Shown one piece after another: positions 51,077 to 60,438 of a DNA stretch of 64,000 nt. Below the pieces are notes generated by a model, which saw only the letters and a program-made list of their open reading frames with translations, was not told the DNA's origin and made no database searches. Source of the DNA: DASTCZ01 sp035308165. Its GTDB lineage: Bacteria; Acidobacteriota; Terriglobia; Acidiferrales; UBA7541. The stretch is taken from contig DATGHC010000006.1 in NCBI GenBank assembly GCA_035308165.1, forward strand, positions 47,024 to 111,023. Reading direction: 5' to 3'. Numbering within the stretch: the first letter of the stretch is position 1; each line of letters begins with the position of its first letter. Made by a program: the position numbers and the translations under genes.

Positions 51077-52249
51077 TTGTCCCAGCCAAGTACGTCCCCG
51101 AAAAGAGTAACGGTAGTGGGCGGGTCAGTGGCGGGCATGTACACTGCAAGCCTGCTGGCTCGCGGAGGTGCGCGCGTCGAACTGCTGGAACGCAGCGAGC
51201 AGCTGGATCCCATCCGCAGGACACTGATCGTCACCAGCCATATGCGAGACCTGCTGGGGCCGGCAGGCGACGCTTCCGTTGTGAATGAGATTGGACGGTT
51301 TGAGCTTTTCACGGACGGGCGCTCGGCTACGATTGAGCTGAAGCGTCCTGACCTGGTTATTGAGCGGGCTACGCTCATTCGGAGTTTGGCTGCGCAGGCG
51401 CAGGGCGCGGGAGCACAACTCCAGTTCGGGCGAAGGTTCCTCGGTCTGGAAGGCACAGCCGACGGCATACGTCTGCTTTCTGAGTGCAGCGCGGACGGAG
51501 TCAAGCAAGATCGCCAGTGCGATTCTGTGGTGGGTGCGGACGGCGCGGCCAGCAAGGTTGCGGAAGCCGCCGGCTGGCCGCGGCAAACTACGGTACCGTT
51601 GGTGCAGGCAGTTGTAAAACTTCCGGCGGACTATCCAGCGGGCACGGTCCGAGTTTGGTTTATTCCCGACGACACTCCCTATTTTTACTGGCTCATACCG
51701 GAAGCGAACGGACAAGCCGCGCTGGGGTTGATTGGAGAGGATGGCGCCCAGACACGCAGCGTGCTCGAACGCTTCCTGGAGAAAAAACATTTCGAGCCCA
51801 TGAGTTTTCAAGGAGCGCGCATCCCGGTTTATACCGGCTGGGTCCCGGTGGAGCGGACGCTGGGCGGAGGCCGAGTTTATCTGGTGGGCGATGCCGCCGG
51901 CCAAGTGAAGGTGACCACCGTGGGTGGCATCGTGACGGGAGTGCGCGGGGCGGAAGGCGTGTCTGAGTCCATACTGAATGGCGGGCGCAGCCGAAAACTT
52001 GTGGCTCTGCGGCGCGAATTGAATTTGCATCTGCTGATTCGCCGGGCGCTGCACCATTTTCAGCAGGCCGACTATAGCCGCTTGGTGGACCTGCTGAATT
52101 CTCCGGCGAAGCGATCTCTCAGCCAATATTCACGCGACGAGGCCGCACAAGTCCTCTGGCATATTTGCCGGAACCAACCGCGCTTGTTGCTGCTTGGGCT
52201 GCGGGGATTGATGATGCGCAATTCGCTTGCGCCGCGTGACCACGGGTAA
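51077..52249 (+). CDS. FAD-dependent oxidoreductase (geranylgeranyl-reductase-like)
   Basis: 390 residues from a TTG with AGAGGAAA upstream. FAD motif VVGGSVAGMYTASLLARGG, a middle ITVTSHMRDLL-like section and GRVYLVGDAAGQVKVTTVGGI, matching the geranylgeranyl reductase family that saturates isoprenoid double bonds. Next to the WecA-like gene; saturation of a polyprenyl carrier alpha unit, as in dolichols, is an inference. Other FAD monooxygenases are possible. Confidence 0.78.
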   Translation: MSQPSTSPKRVTVVGGSVAGMYTASLLARGGARVELLERSEQLDPIRRTLIVTSHMRDLLGPAGDASVVNEIGRFELFTDGRSATIELKRPDLVIERATLIRSLAAQAQGAGAQLQFGRRFLGLEGTADGIRLLSECSADGVKQDRQCDSVVGADGAASKVAEAAGWPRQTTVPLVQAVVKLPADYPAGTVRVWFIPDDTPYFYWLIPEANGQAALGLIGEDGAQTRSVLERFLEKKHFEPMSFQGARIPVYTGWVPVERTLGGGRVYLVGDAAGQVKVTTVGGIVTGVRGAEGVSESILNGGRSRKLVALRRELNLHLLIRRALHHFQQADYSRLVDLLNSPAKRSLSQYSRDEAAQVLWHICRNQPRLLLLGLRGLMMRNSLAPRDHG

Positions 52250-52398
52250 GCCATCCGTCTTCTAGTTTCAATGGCAGCTGATACAAAGCGTTGGCGGACA
52301 TGGACGGAACCTTGGAATTGCCCTTTGACCTGTTCACAAATTCGGTGAAAATAACGGTCAATGGACTTCCCATTTCGTTTCTGGGAAGGGAGTGAATC

Positions 52399-53775
52399 TT
52401 GCGCATTGCCGTCATTGGATGTGGATACGTGGGGCTGGTGTCCGGCGCTTGCCTGGCTGGAATCGGCCACCAGGTTTTCTGCGCCGACAATGATGAATCC
52501 AAGATCAAGAAGCTGAACGCCGGTGAAGTACCCATTTACGAGGAGCACCTGGATGAGGTGATCCGCGAGGCGCGTCAGGCCGGAAGGCTTTCGTTCACCA
52601 ATAGCGTGGCCGAAGCGGTAAATGCAGGCGACGTGATTTTCATTTGTGTGGGGACCCCGCCGCTGGGGGATGGCGACGCCGATTTGAGCGCGATAGAGAA
52701 TGTGGCGCGCTTGATTGCTTCGGAAGCGCGGACAACGAAACTGGTGATCGAAAAGAGCACGGTGCCGGTGCAAACCGGCACACAAGTCAAACGCGCGCTC
52801 CAAGTTTATGGACGGAACCCCGGCGTGACGTTTCGCGTGGCGTCCAATCCCGAATTCCTGCGTGAAGGCACGGCGGTATTCGATTTTCTGCACCCGGACC
52901 GGATTGTTGTGGGCGTGGAAGACGGAGAATCGGAAGGCCAGCTTCGGGAAATCTACAAACCCATTTTGGAAGGGACCTTCGCCTGCCCTGTGCACGCGAA
53001 ACAGTGCCCTCCGATTAGCGCCGGGCAGTTCGTGGTCACTACCATCAACAGCGCCGAGCTGATTAAGCACGCATCGAATTCCTTCCTGGCCTTGAAGATT
53101 TCCTATGCAAATTTGATTTCCGATTTATGCGAAAAGCTGGGCGCCGATGTGGAGGAAGTCACGCGCGCCATGGGCATGGACCCGCGCATCGGGCCGCAAT
53201 TCCTCCGTGCAGGAATTGGATTTGGGGGGTTTTGCTTGCCGAAGGATGTGCAGGCATTTATCCGCCTGGCGGAAAAAGCCGGCGTCGAGTTCGCCATGTT
53301 GAAAGAAGCGGAACGCGTGAACAAGAATCGGATCGATTCATTCGTCGCCCGCGTGCGCCGGGCGCTGTGGATCATCAAGGATAAACAGATTGGCGTGCTG
53401 GGGCTGGCATTCAAGGCGAACACGGATGACATTCGTTTTTCACCAGCCATTGAAGTAATTGGCAGGTTGCGCAGCGAAGGCGCGCGCATTTTCGCATCGG
53501 ATCCGCAAGCCATTGAACGCACCCAGGCGTTGTATCCCGACCTGAAATACTCGCGTGACCCCTATGAAGTGGCGAACGGCGCCGAAGCCCTGCTGCTGTT
53601 GACGGAATGGAAGGAATACAAAGCCCTCGATTGGGAGCGCATTCGCCGCTCGATGCTGCGCCCTCTCCTGCTTGATGGAAGAAATCTGCTCGACCCCCCA
53701 AAAATGGAAGCGCTGGGGTTTGAGTATTACTCGTTTGGCCGGCCCGAGGGTGTCGTTGCCGCCACAACGCACTAA
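52399..53775 (+). CDS. UDP-glucose/UDP-N-acetylglucosamine dehydrogenase family
   Basis: 458 residues from a TTG at 52399. NAD site IGCGYVGLVSGACLAGIGH, ASNPEFLREGTAV in the middle and the catalytic Cys in GIGFGGFCLPKDV. Two-step oxidation of UDP-hexose to UDP-uronic acid. If the substrate is UDP-GlcNAc it would begin the pathway served by the Gfo/Idh, acyltransferase and DegT genes at 36-39.6 kb; UDP-Glc would instead feed the UXS-like gene at 55510-56451. The last gene of the plus-strand EPS block. Confidence 0.92.
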   Translation: MRIAVIGCGYVGLVSGACLAGIGHQVFCADNDESKIKKLNAGEVPIYEEHLDEVIREARQAGRLSFTNSVAEAVNAGDVIFICVGTPPLGDGDADLSAIENVARLIASEARTTKLVIEKSTVPVQTGTQVKRALQVYGRNPGVTFRVASNPEFLREGTAVFDFLHPDRIVVGVEDGESEGQLREIYKPILEGTFACPVHAKQCPPISAGQFVVTTINSAELIKHASNSFLALKISYANLISDLCEKLGADVEEVTRAMGMDPRIGPQFLRAGIGFGGFCLPKDVQAFIRLAEKAGVEFAMLKEAERVNKNRIDSFVARVRRALWIIKDKQIGVLGLAFKANTDDIRFSPAIEVIGRLRSEGARIFASDPQAIERTQALYPDLKYSRDPYEVANGAEALLLLTEWKEYKALDWERIRRSMLRPLLLDGRNLLDPPKMEALGFEYYSFGRPEGVVAATTH

Positions 53776-54071
53776 TTTCTCCACGTAGAATTGCTCAGTG
53801 GTTCAGTGGAATTGATTCTCGCTGCGTTGCTTTTCCCCTTTTCTTCTCCGGCAATATCCCATGGTCATACTGCCTCCCCCTTTAGAAAAAGAAACACTGG
53901 GCGTTCCAAAATTACAGGGCTAGTACCCTCCGACAGAGAGCGCGTGAGTGTTCCTACATTTCTGAAAGTGTGGAACTTAGCGGGTTCTTTAGGAAATGGC
54001 AGGAGTATTGCCTTCTTCAAACCTGGGTAACAGTTTCAGAAAGAATCGAATTCTTCTCAGGAGGTTTAGTG
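53776..54071. other. Intergenic region between UDP-sugar dehydrogenase and SYLF genes
   Basis: 296 bp. No gene seen. It ends with the SD AGGAGG of the SYLF gene; a promoter is expected here but no pair of hexamers stands out. Confidence 0.4.
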
Positions 54072-54776
54072 ATGAAGAGAACAATTCTTTTCATGATGGG
54101 AATGTTCGCACTTGCTCCCATCGCATTCGCAAATAATGCGGACAGGGATAAAGACGAACGCAAACGATTAGAAAGCGCCGGCGCGGTGATGCAGGAAATC
54201 CTGAACGTGCCCGATGACATCCCGCAGGATCTAATTGACAAGGCACGCTGCGTCATCGTGATGCCTTCGGTGCTCAAGGGTGCATTTGTGGTGGGTGGAA
54301 GCTACGGACGCGGTGCAATGGTCTGCCGCACGGGCAAGGATTTTGATGGGCCGTGGGGCGCGCCAGCGATGTACGCGCTCGAAGGAGCCAGTGTCGGCTT
54401 CCAAATTGGCGGAGAAGCCACCGACTTCGTATTTCTAGTGATGAACGACCGCGGAGCGAACAGCCTGATGCGCAGCAAGGTGAAATTGGGCGGTGATGTT
54501 TCCGCGGCGGCAGGTCCCGTGGGGCGATCGGCCTCTGCGGACACGGACGCCCTCTTACGTTCGGAAATCCTGAGCTACTCGCGCGCACGCGGAGTTTTCG
54601 CCGGTGTTTCGCTCGAGGGCTCCACACTGCGGCCGGATGGCCGAGCGAATCGTAACCTCTACGGGCGGTCCCTCAGCGCCAGGGAGATTGTGCGCGGCAC
54701 GGAAGTGACTACTCCCGAGCCGGCTCAAGATCTCATCGCACGATTGGAACAAGCTTCTCCTCGGCTCCGGTCTTAA
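54072..54776 (+). CDS. SYLF (YSC84) domain protein
   Basis: 234 residues from the ATG at 54072, with AGGAGG upstream. Signal peptide to FANNADRDKD, then the SYLF fold: DIPQDLIDKARCVIVMPSVLKGAF, GRGAMVCRTGKDFDGPWGAPAMYALEGAS, and a late SEILSYSRARGVFAGVSLEGS. SYLF domains bind lipids, and exported bacterial forms are often near the envelope. Followed by a strong terminator. Confidence 0.93.
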   Translation: MKRTILFMMGMFALAPIAFANNADRDKDERKRLESAGAVMQEILNVPDDIPQDLIDKARCVIVMPSVLKGAFVVGGSYGRGAMVCRTGKDFDGPWGAPAMYALEGASVGFQIGGEATDFVFLVMNDRGANSLMRSKVKLGGDVSAAAGPVGRSASADTDALLRSEILSYSRARGVFAGVSLEGSTLRPDGRANRNLYGRSLSAREIVRGTEVTTPEPAQDLIARLEQASPRLRS

Positions 54777-54790
54777 CCAGAGCCATGGAG

Positions 54791-54830
54791 GCGGGCGAGC
54801 ATCGCGCCATGCTCGCCCGCTTACTTCTCC
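54791..54830 (+). terminator. Rho-independent terminator after SYLF gene
   Basis: Perfect 12-pair stem GCGGGCGAGCAT/ATGCTCGCCCGC (54791-54802 with 54809-54820), six-base loop, then TTACTTCT. Fourteen bases past the stop. Confidence 0.75.
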
Positions 54831-54856
54831 CACTGAAAATGTGAAAGGAGGAAGCC

Positions 54857-55396
54857 ATGAAAGGGATCGTGAGCGTTGCGCTGGGGATGTTACTCGCGGT
54901 GAGTTTGGGACCCGCATTCGCACAGGGCGGGGGCCAGCAGGAACAGCATCAGCAGCATCGCGGAAATGGTGGACGAATCCCGCCTCCTCCGTCTGCGCGA
55001 CCGGCTGGATATAGTGAACGCGAGGGCGAAAAGATTGAGGGCGGCAAAATTGACAATCGCCAGCATGTGAACAACGACCATTGGTATGGGCATGACAGCC
55101 CGGATGACAAGCGATTTCTGCAGGTCCGTCAGTCTCAGTACGGTCGGTTCGAGCATGTTGGTCGCTCGTTTCTATTCCGAATCGGTGGGTTCGACAGGGA
55201 TCGTCACATGTTTTGGTTTCCCGGCGGCTTCTACTTTGAGGTAGCCGCCTGGGATTGGCCCGAAACTGCCGATTGGTGCTGGGACTGTCCAGAGGATTTC
55301 GTCGTGTATGACGATCCTGACCACCCGGGATGGTATCTGCTGTACAACACGGAAACCGGAACCTACGTGCACGTGCAGTATCTCGGCACGCGCTAA
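54857..55396 (+). CDS. Secreted protein of unknown function
   Basis: 179 residues from an ATG with AAAGGAGG upstream. Signal peptide to about FAQGG, a Gln/His-rich spacer (about 22-36), then an ordered C-terminal half with many aromatic residues (HDSPDDKRFLQVRQSQYGRF, VAAWDWPETADWCWDCPED). One pair of Cys near the end. I do not recognise the family. Confidence 0.65.
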   Translation: MKGIVSVALGMLLAVSLGPAFAQGGGQQEQHQQHRGNGGRIPPPPSARPAGYSEREGEKIEGGKIDNRQHVNNDHWYGHDSPDDKRFLQVRQSQYGRFEHVGRSFLFRIGGFDRDRHMFWFPGGFYFEVAAWDWPETADWCWDCPEDFVVYDDPDHPGWYLLYNTETGTYVHVQYLGTR

Positions 55397-55421
55397 CTGG
55401 AATTCACCCGAGCAAAGCACA

Positions 55422-55468
55422 GGCCCCATCCTCGTCCGGGCGGAAGCTGGCGGCGCGAGGGTGGGGCC
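55422..55468. terminator. Hairpin between convergent genes
   Basis: A 13-pair stem with one G-T pair: GGCCCCATCCTCG against CGAGGGTGGGGCC. Located 26 bp past the secreted protein stop and about 40 bp past the UXS-like stop, so it may act for both strands. Confidence 0.6.
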
Positions 55469-55509
55469 ACTCGGTGTCCCGACATCAAAACAATATTTGT
55501 GAGAAAAGT

Positions 55510-56451
55510 TTACGAGACCGCAGCAACTTGTTTGCGGAAGTAAGCGAGCGTCAGGCGCAATCCCTCTTCCAGCCCCACCTTTGGTTCCCACTTCAACACG
55601 CGCTTGGCTTTGGTTATGTCCGGGCAGCGTTGCTTGGGGTCGTCCTGCGGAAGAGGCCTAAACTCGATGGGGACCTTGGCTTCCGTTAGGGCAAGAATAC
55701 GCTCGGCAAATTCCAGAATCGTGATTTCCTGCGGATTGCCAATGTTCGTGGGCAGATGTTCGTCGGATTCCAGCAGGCGGCATATGCCCTCGATAAGATC
55801 GCTCACGTAACAAAAGCTTCGGGTCTGCCGGCCATCTCCATAAACGGTAATGGGTTGGCCAGTGAGTGCCTGGTGAAGGAAATTAGGGAGCGCGCGCCCG
55901 TCATTCAGGCGCATCCGCGGGCCATATGTGTTGAAAATGCGCACGATACGCGTATCCAGCCCGTGGTAACGGTGATAGGCCATGGTGATGGCTTCGGCGA
56001 AGCGCTTGGCCTCGTCGTAAACTCCGCGCGGGCCAATCTGATTCACATGGCCCCAATACGTTTCCGGTTGCGGGCTGACTTCGGGATCGCCATAACATTC
56101 CGAAGTGGAGGCCAGAAGAAATCTTGCCTTCTTGGCGAGTGCCAGGCCAAGGGCGTTATGCGTGCCAAGCGAGCCAACTTTCAGCGTAGGAATAGGGTGC
56201 TGCAAATAATCCACGGGGCTGGCCGGGGAAGCAAAGTGCAGGACGGCATCGGCGGGACCGGCGACATCAATATAGCGGGAAACGTCGTGACGCATCGAGC
56301 TGAACTTGGGATTCGACGCCAGATGCGCGATGTTGCCGTCCTGGCCGGTGATTAAGTTGTCCAGGCAGACTACTTCCCAACCGCGTGCGAGCAGGGCATC
56401 GCACAAGTGTGAGCCAAGAAAACCAGCGCCGCCCGTTATTACCGCACGCAA
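55510..56451 (-). CDS. UDP-glucuronate decarboxylase-like SDR (UXS family)
   Basis: 313 residues. NAD motif TGGAGFLGSHLCDALL, ASPASPVDYLQHPI, STSECYGDPEVSPQPE and Y-x3-K in GVYDEAKR, with RALPNFLHQALTG near the end: the UXS pattern that makes UDP-xylose from UDP-glucuronate. It would use the product of the UDP-sugar dehydrogenase gene at 52399. On the opposite strand to the EPS block. Confidence 0.9.
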   Translation of the reverse strand: MRAVITGGAGFLGSHLCDALLARGWEVVCLDNLITGQDGNIAHLASNPKFSSMRHDVSRYIDVAGPADAVLHFASPASPVDYLQHPIPTLKVGSLGTHNALGLALAKKARFLLASTSECYGDPEVSPQPETYWGHVNQIGPRGVYDEAKRFAEAITMAYHRYHGLDTRIVRIFNTYGPRMRLNDGRALPNFLHQALTGQPITVYGDGRQTRSFCYVSDLIEGICRLLESDEHLPTNIGNPQEITILEFAERILALTEAKVPIEFRPLPQDDPKQRCPDITKAKRVLKWEPKVGLEEGLRLTLAYFRKQVAAVS

Positions 56452-56687
56452 AAAATCAATCTCCCCGGAAACAAGGTCTCCACGAGCATCCTAATCATTC
56501 CACACGAATTCTAGCCTGCTTCATGGCGGAGCCAAAGCGCGGGTGATACGCTTGTTGCCGGGAAGGCAATTGACCGTGGCTTCAGCGAAAGGTACGATTC
56601 GGCGCGTCAAGGCGTGAAAGAGATGCAAGTGAAACGAACCGGAAAAACTTTCTCATTCGGCGCGCATCGGAACGCGGGGAATTTGAC

Positions 56688-57335
56688 GTGAGAACTCGCC
56701 GCCGCTGGCCACGCCGCCTGCTCTGGACAATCATAATCCTGCTAGTCGTCGGCGGATTAAGTTTGTGGTTGCTGAGTCATCTGGGTACCTGGCTGGTAGT
56801 GGAAGATCCACTGACTCCCGCGCCAGTCGCCGTTGTTTTAAGCGGAGAAATGCCGGCTCGAGCTCGCGAAGCCGCGGAGATTTACCGTGCAAACACCGTC
56901 CCCGAGGTTTGGATCACGCGGCCCGGAGATCCAACGGCGGAACTGCGTGACCTGGGGATCGATTATCTCGGTGAGGCCTTTTATAGCCAACGTGTGCTGA
57001 TTCAACTCGGCGTGCCCGCCGAATCCACCCGCGTTCTGGAGACGACCATTTACGACACAGAGGATGAAGTGCAGGTAATTGCCAAGACGGCGCGTGATGA
57101 GGGAATTCATAGAGTTATCATTGTGACTTCCAAAGCGCACACGCGCCGCGTTCATGCCATTTGGCACAAACTGGTGGGAGCCGATCCGGCCCTGACCGTG
57201 CGCTATGCCCGCGGCGATACATTCGACGCCGATCACTGGTGGCGGCACACACGGGACGCGTTGCAGGTCGTGCGGGAAGTACTTGGGCTGGCCAATACCT
57301 GGGCCGGGTTTCCTGTAAAGCACGGAGCGAATTAA
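56688..57335 (+). CDS. YdcF/SanA-like DUF218 protein
   Basis: 215 residues from a GTG. One N-terminal membrane helix (about 9-31), then the DUF218 fold with VVLSGEMPARAREAAEIYRAN, TTIYDTEDEVQVIAKTARD and VIIVTSKAHTRRV. Members work at the inner membrane, often in envelope integrity. It lies 46 bp before the GT39-like gene, in the same direction, and may be co-transcribed. Confidence 0.87.
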   Translation: MRTRRRWPRRLLWTIIILLVVGGLSLWLLSHLGTWLVVEDPLTPAPVAVVLSGEMPARAREAAEIYRANTVPEVWITRPGDPTAELRDLGIDYLGEAFYSQRVLIQLGVPAESTRVLETTIYDTEDEVQVIAKTARDEGIHRVIIVTSKAHTRRVHAIWHKLVGADPALTVRYARGDTFDADHWWRHTRDALQVVREVLGLANTWAGFPVKHGAN

Positions 57336-57381
57336 TTCGCGGAAATGCGAGGCTGACTCCGGCCCTCAGAAGAACTGCCTA

Positions 57382-58914
57382 ATGCATCAAACCTTCCGGC
57401 GTCGTACTCCCGAAATTCTTCTCCTGGCCGCACTCGGAGTGATGCTTTTCATCACCAACCGCCGGATCACCATTTTTTATGATGAGGTCTTCATCATCCG
57501 CGCGGCCACCGAACCTGTCTCCCAAATTCTCCACACATTCTGGATTGGCGAGGGAATTCACGAGCACCCGCCGCTGTTCGATGTTCTCTTTCACTTCTGG
57601 CTAAGGTTAACCGGTGCAAGTTTCATTGCATTGCGCCTGCCGGGAATCGCCTGCTACCTATTTGGACTAAGGATGCTTTCGCGCACCGCGGAAGAATTGG
57701 GCGGGACTCGAAGCGCCCGGGCCATGTTGTGCATGGGAGCGCTTTGGCCCTATGCATACCACTACGGTCGAATGGCCGCATGGTATTCGTTTTGCTTTGC
57801 GATCGTGGCCTGGCTCACTTACTCGTACATTCGTTTGGTCGAAAAGCCAAGCGCCGGGCGCTGGTGCGCGACGCTTTTCCTTGCGGCCGCGCTCGTTTAT
57901 ACCAACTATTTTGGCTGGGCCATGTTGGCTTGCTTGGCAATCGATTTCGCCGTACGCGAGCACGCGAAGTGGCGTCGCGCAGCGGTGATTTTAATCACCA
58001 GTGGAATTCTCCTCGCGCTTGCCTACCTCCCGTTCTGGCGCTCCTTCTTCCGTGAGTTGGGTTTTGGAATTGGATCAGACCATTCTCCGGTAACCACTGT
58101 TCTTTTGGGTGGCTTCGAGCTTTACAACCTTTTCGTCAGTGAATCCGTCTCGCCATGGTTCCTGGCGCTGGGGATTCCCGCATGCTTGTGCATTGCTGCA
58201 TGTCTACTGGTGACCTTCAAACGCTCCTCGCCACCGGCCAGGCGTTTCCTGATATTCGGCGCGGCGCTCCTGGTCTTGATGACGCTCACGGGAATTATTA
58301 ATGCAAAACGGTTATTGCCGATCGGGGCCTGGTTGCTGCTCCCCATCGGCTTAACTCTGGGATCGTTGCGGCCAGGGCGGGATCGGATCATCCTCTCCAC
58401 GTCCCTTGTCGGAATTCTGCTGATTGGATGGTATGGCATTTTCACCCGCACTCACTATTCCGCGCCTCGCTTCATCGAACCGTGGCAACAAGTCGGCACC
58501 GAAGCTGCCAACCATTCGCGGGCGGGAGCCCTGATTATTGGCAACAATCCGTCGTTTTTTTTCTATTTCATATATGCACTGGACCCGTCCGAGCCACCCG
58601 GCCGATGGCAGATGTTACAGAACCTTTCCGCTCCCGGTGCTTTCGACGCCCAAGATTGGATGGATCGAGGGCAACCACTGCGATCTGAGGTTTATTTCGT
58701 GAGAGGCGCCCCGGGTCCTCTTGAAGAAGGCGCGCCTTGGGACGCTGAACAATGGCTCAACAAACATTGCCAGCTTGTTGAGTTTAATCAAATGGTGCCG
58801 GATCCTGCGTCAACATTGAAGACAAAATTCATGCCCGAATCTGAACAGCTTTCCTGGCGAATCCGCGTCCGCCAGTATTCCTGCGCTATGGATGCGCAAC
58901 TGCCTTCCCGGTGA
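57382..58914 (+). CDS. GT39/ArnT-like membrane glycosyltransferase
   Basis: 510 residues. An acidic first loop, FYDEVFIIRAATEPV, and EGIHEHPPLFDVLFHFWLRL, are the marks of ArnT/PMT-type GT-C transferases that take a sugar from a polyprenyl phosphate. About eleven helices, and a C-terminal soluble part of around 120 residues. Convergent with the DUF4440 gene, which overlaps its 3' end by 29 bp. The acceptor is unknown. Confidence 0.87.
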   Translation: MHQTFRRRTPEILLLAALGVMLFITNRRITIFYDEVFIIRAATEPVSQILHTFWIGEGIHEHPPLFDVLFHFWLRLTGASFIALRLPGIACYLFGLRMLSRTAEELGGTRSARAMLCMGALWPYAYHYGRMAAWYSFCFAIVAWLTYSYIRLVEKPSAGRWCATLFLAAALVYTNYFGWAMLACLAIDFAVREHAKWRRAAVILITSGILLALAYLPFWRSFFRELGFGIGSDHSPVTTVLLGGFELYNLFVSESVSPWFLALGIPACLCIAACLLVTFKRSSPPARRFLIFGAALLVLMTLTGIINAKRLLPIGAWLLLPIGLTLGSLRPGRDRIILSTSLVGILLIGWYGIFTRTHYSAPRFIEPWQQVGTEAANHSRAGALIIGNNPSFFFYFIYALDPSEPPGRWQMLQNLSAPGAFDAQDWMDRGQPLRSEVYFVRGAPGPLEEGAPWDAEQWLNKHCQLVEFNQMVPDPASTLKTKFMPESEQLSWRIRVRQYSCAMDAQLPSR

Positions 58915-59410
58915 CCTCTTCACTCGTATGATCGTGGATGATCCGCCAGCCCTCTGGAAATCGCCGCGCGACCAGTGTGAACACTCCACCGGTGGGCCCC
59001 GATTCCCGGTCCAGGTGCCAGCGCCCGAGGATCAGCGCGGCATTATCCCCAAGGGGAGTAATCTCCAACTCGCTGAACTCCAGATGCCCCATGATGGCGC
59101 GCGTGGAATAATTTTTCCGGTAGCGATCGAGCAGCGCTTGCCAGCCTCGCGATACGCCAGACGATCCCGAAAATGTGGTCTGGTCCGACTTCCAATAGCC
59201 CTCCATGAAGCCCTCAATGTCCCCGCGGTTCCATGCCGTAGCCTGCGTGGTCAGCAGTTGGCGGAGCGCTTCTTCTGCCTCCATCCGCGCCTCCTGCCGC
59301 ACGCCTTCATAGCGACTGGTGGCTGCAATGGCTGGGCGCCGCGCCGCAAATCCGATGATTGCAATACCTGTCAGCAACAGCAATCCAAAGATAATGCGAA
59401 ATTTCGGCAT
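58886..59410 (-). CDS. Secreted SnoaL-like/DUF4440 protein
   Basis: 174 residues from the ATG at 59410, with GGGAGAGA upstream. Signal-anchor at 4-22, then a small cone-shaped alpha+beta fold with TQATAWNRGDIEGFMEGYW, GVSRGWQALLDRYRKNY and GWRIIHDHTSEE, typical of DUF4440/SgcJ-EcaC. Ends within the GT39-like gene on the opposite strand. The family binds small molecules; no reaction assigned. Confidence 0.85.
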   Translation of the reverse strand: MPKFRIIFGLLLLTGIAIIGFAARRPAIAATSRYEGVRQEARMEAEEALRQLLTTQATAWNRGDIEGFMEGYWKSDQTTFSGSSGVSRGWQALLDRYRKNYSTRAIMGHLEFSELEITPLGDNAALILGRWHLDRESGPTGGVFTLVARRFPEGWRIIHDHTSEEVTGKAVAHP

Positions 59411-59925
59411 TGGAGTTCTCTCCCTACCCGTATAAGCCTCTAACCGAAGCAGCTTACGAAGGGTGCGCCGATAGGGCAAGTCCCTTTAGGCATCCAGTTT
59501 GGTTCATTGTGGTACGGGTGAGCTATGGCACGTCACCTTACTACTTGTTTAACTAGACTCGGCCCATGCTATCTCATTCCATCTTCGTGCTGGTGACCTC
59601 TTTCCTGGCCTTCGCCCGGTTCTCATTGTGGTGTCGGCGAGCCATGTGGCTAGGCCGGCCAAGGAGGCAGGAAAAGAACTGAAAAGGCAGTACTTATGGT
59701 CCATTGTGTCCCGCATAGTGAAACGGCAATATGTTACTGATGATGCTGCATTCCAAATGCGTCCAGGGCCCTTCCTCGCGGATGTTCGCCGGTTATCCCT
59801 CTATTAGGGGATGGCGAGGCGGTAGGGAAAGACACAGCCCGGTGGAAGTACTCAACGCGGTGGTACCAAGGCTCCATTGTGGCGCGCAATCGAAAACGGC
59901 ATCATGACGGTGGAAGGCAAAGACC
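59411..59925. other. Intergenic region, nothing firm
   Basis: 515 bp between the DUF4440 start and the next plus-strand gene. A weak dyad (ATCCC/GGGAT near 59793-59811) is present. I see no gene, tRNA or riboswitch that I could support. Confidence 0.4.
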
Positions 59926-60315
59926 ATGTTTAGCGCATTGATTCTCACAATCTCGGTGATCGGCGCGATGCACTTCGGCATCAGCTACTGGCGCTCGTTG
60001 ATTGCCGGCATGGCCGCCCAGCCCCTTTCCGACCGTTTTGCGGCTTTTTCAGGGCTCGATAAGGCATCCGTTGACGGCGGTGACTTCACCGCCCTGCTCA
60101 GCCTGAATCGGCTCACTCCTGACCTTAAGCGACAGCCCAGCAGCCTGACCGCCCTGCGGACTTATTACGCCGCCGCAAGCGCCCTGACCAAGCTTCCCGC
60201 CCTGAATCAATGGGCACAAGAGGAAATGGGCAAGTGTGCGCGGTACGTGGCGGTTCTGGTTGATCAGCGGCTTTCCGACAACCTCTGCACCGCAGCGGAA
60301 ATACGTTCCTGCTGA
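59926..60315 (+). CDS. Small membrane-anchored protein of unknown function
   Basis: 129 residues from an ATG with GGAAGG eight bases upstream. One hydrophobic N-terminal helix (FSALILTISVIGAMHFG), then a helical soluble part (SLTALRTYYAAASALTKL, LNQWAQEEMGKCARYVAVL). No known family. The base composition is like its neighbours; a real gene is likely but not sure. Confidence 0.5.
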   Translation: MFSALILTISVIGAMHFGISYWRSLIAGMAAQPLSDRFAAFSGLDKASVDGGDFTALLSLNRLTPDLKRQPSSLTALRTYYAAASALTKLPALNQWAQEEMGKCARYVAVLVDQRLSDNLCTAAEIRSC

Positions 60316-60438
60316 GCTCGATTCCTGGCCACCCGCCGAACAAGCTTCATAACATACATAATGGATGGCGCTCCGATGCCTTGCTTCGGGGCGTCATCTG
60401 CTTTTTGGGGGGAAATTGCCGGGGGATTCCCAAGCCAC

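Noticed and set aside
51125..53070. Two minus-strand frames above 330 codons (51125-52126 and 52072-53070)
   Set aside because: Shadows of the FAD and UDP-sugar dehydrogenase genes; neither has any motif.
36032..53775. Exosortase/PEP-CTERM system
   Set aside because: AsnB and other EPS genes fit such loci, but no exosortase and no PEP-CTERM tail was found in the window.
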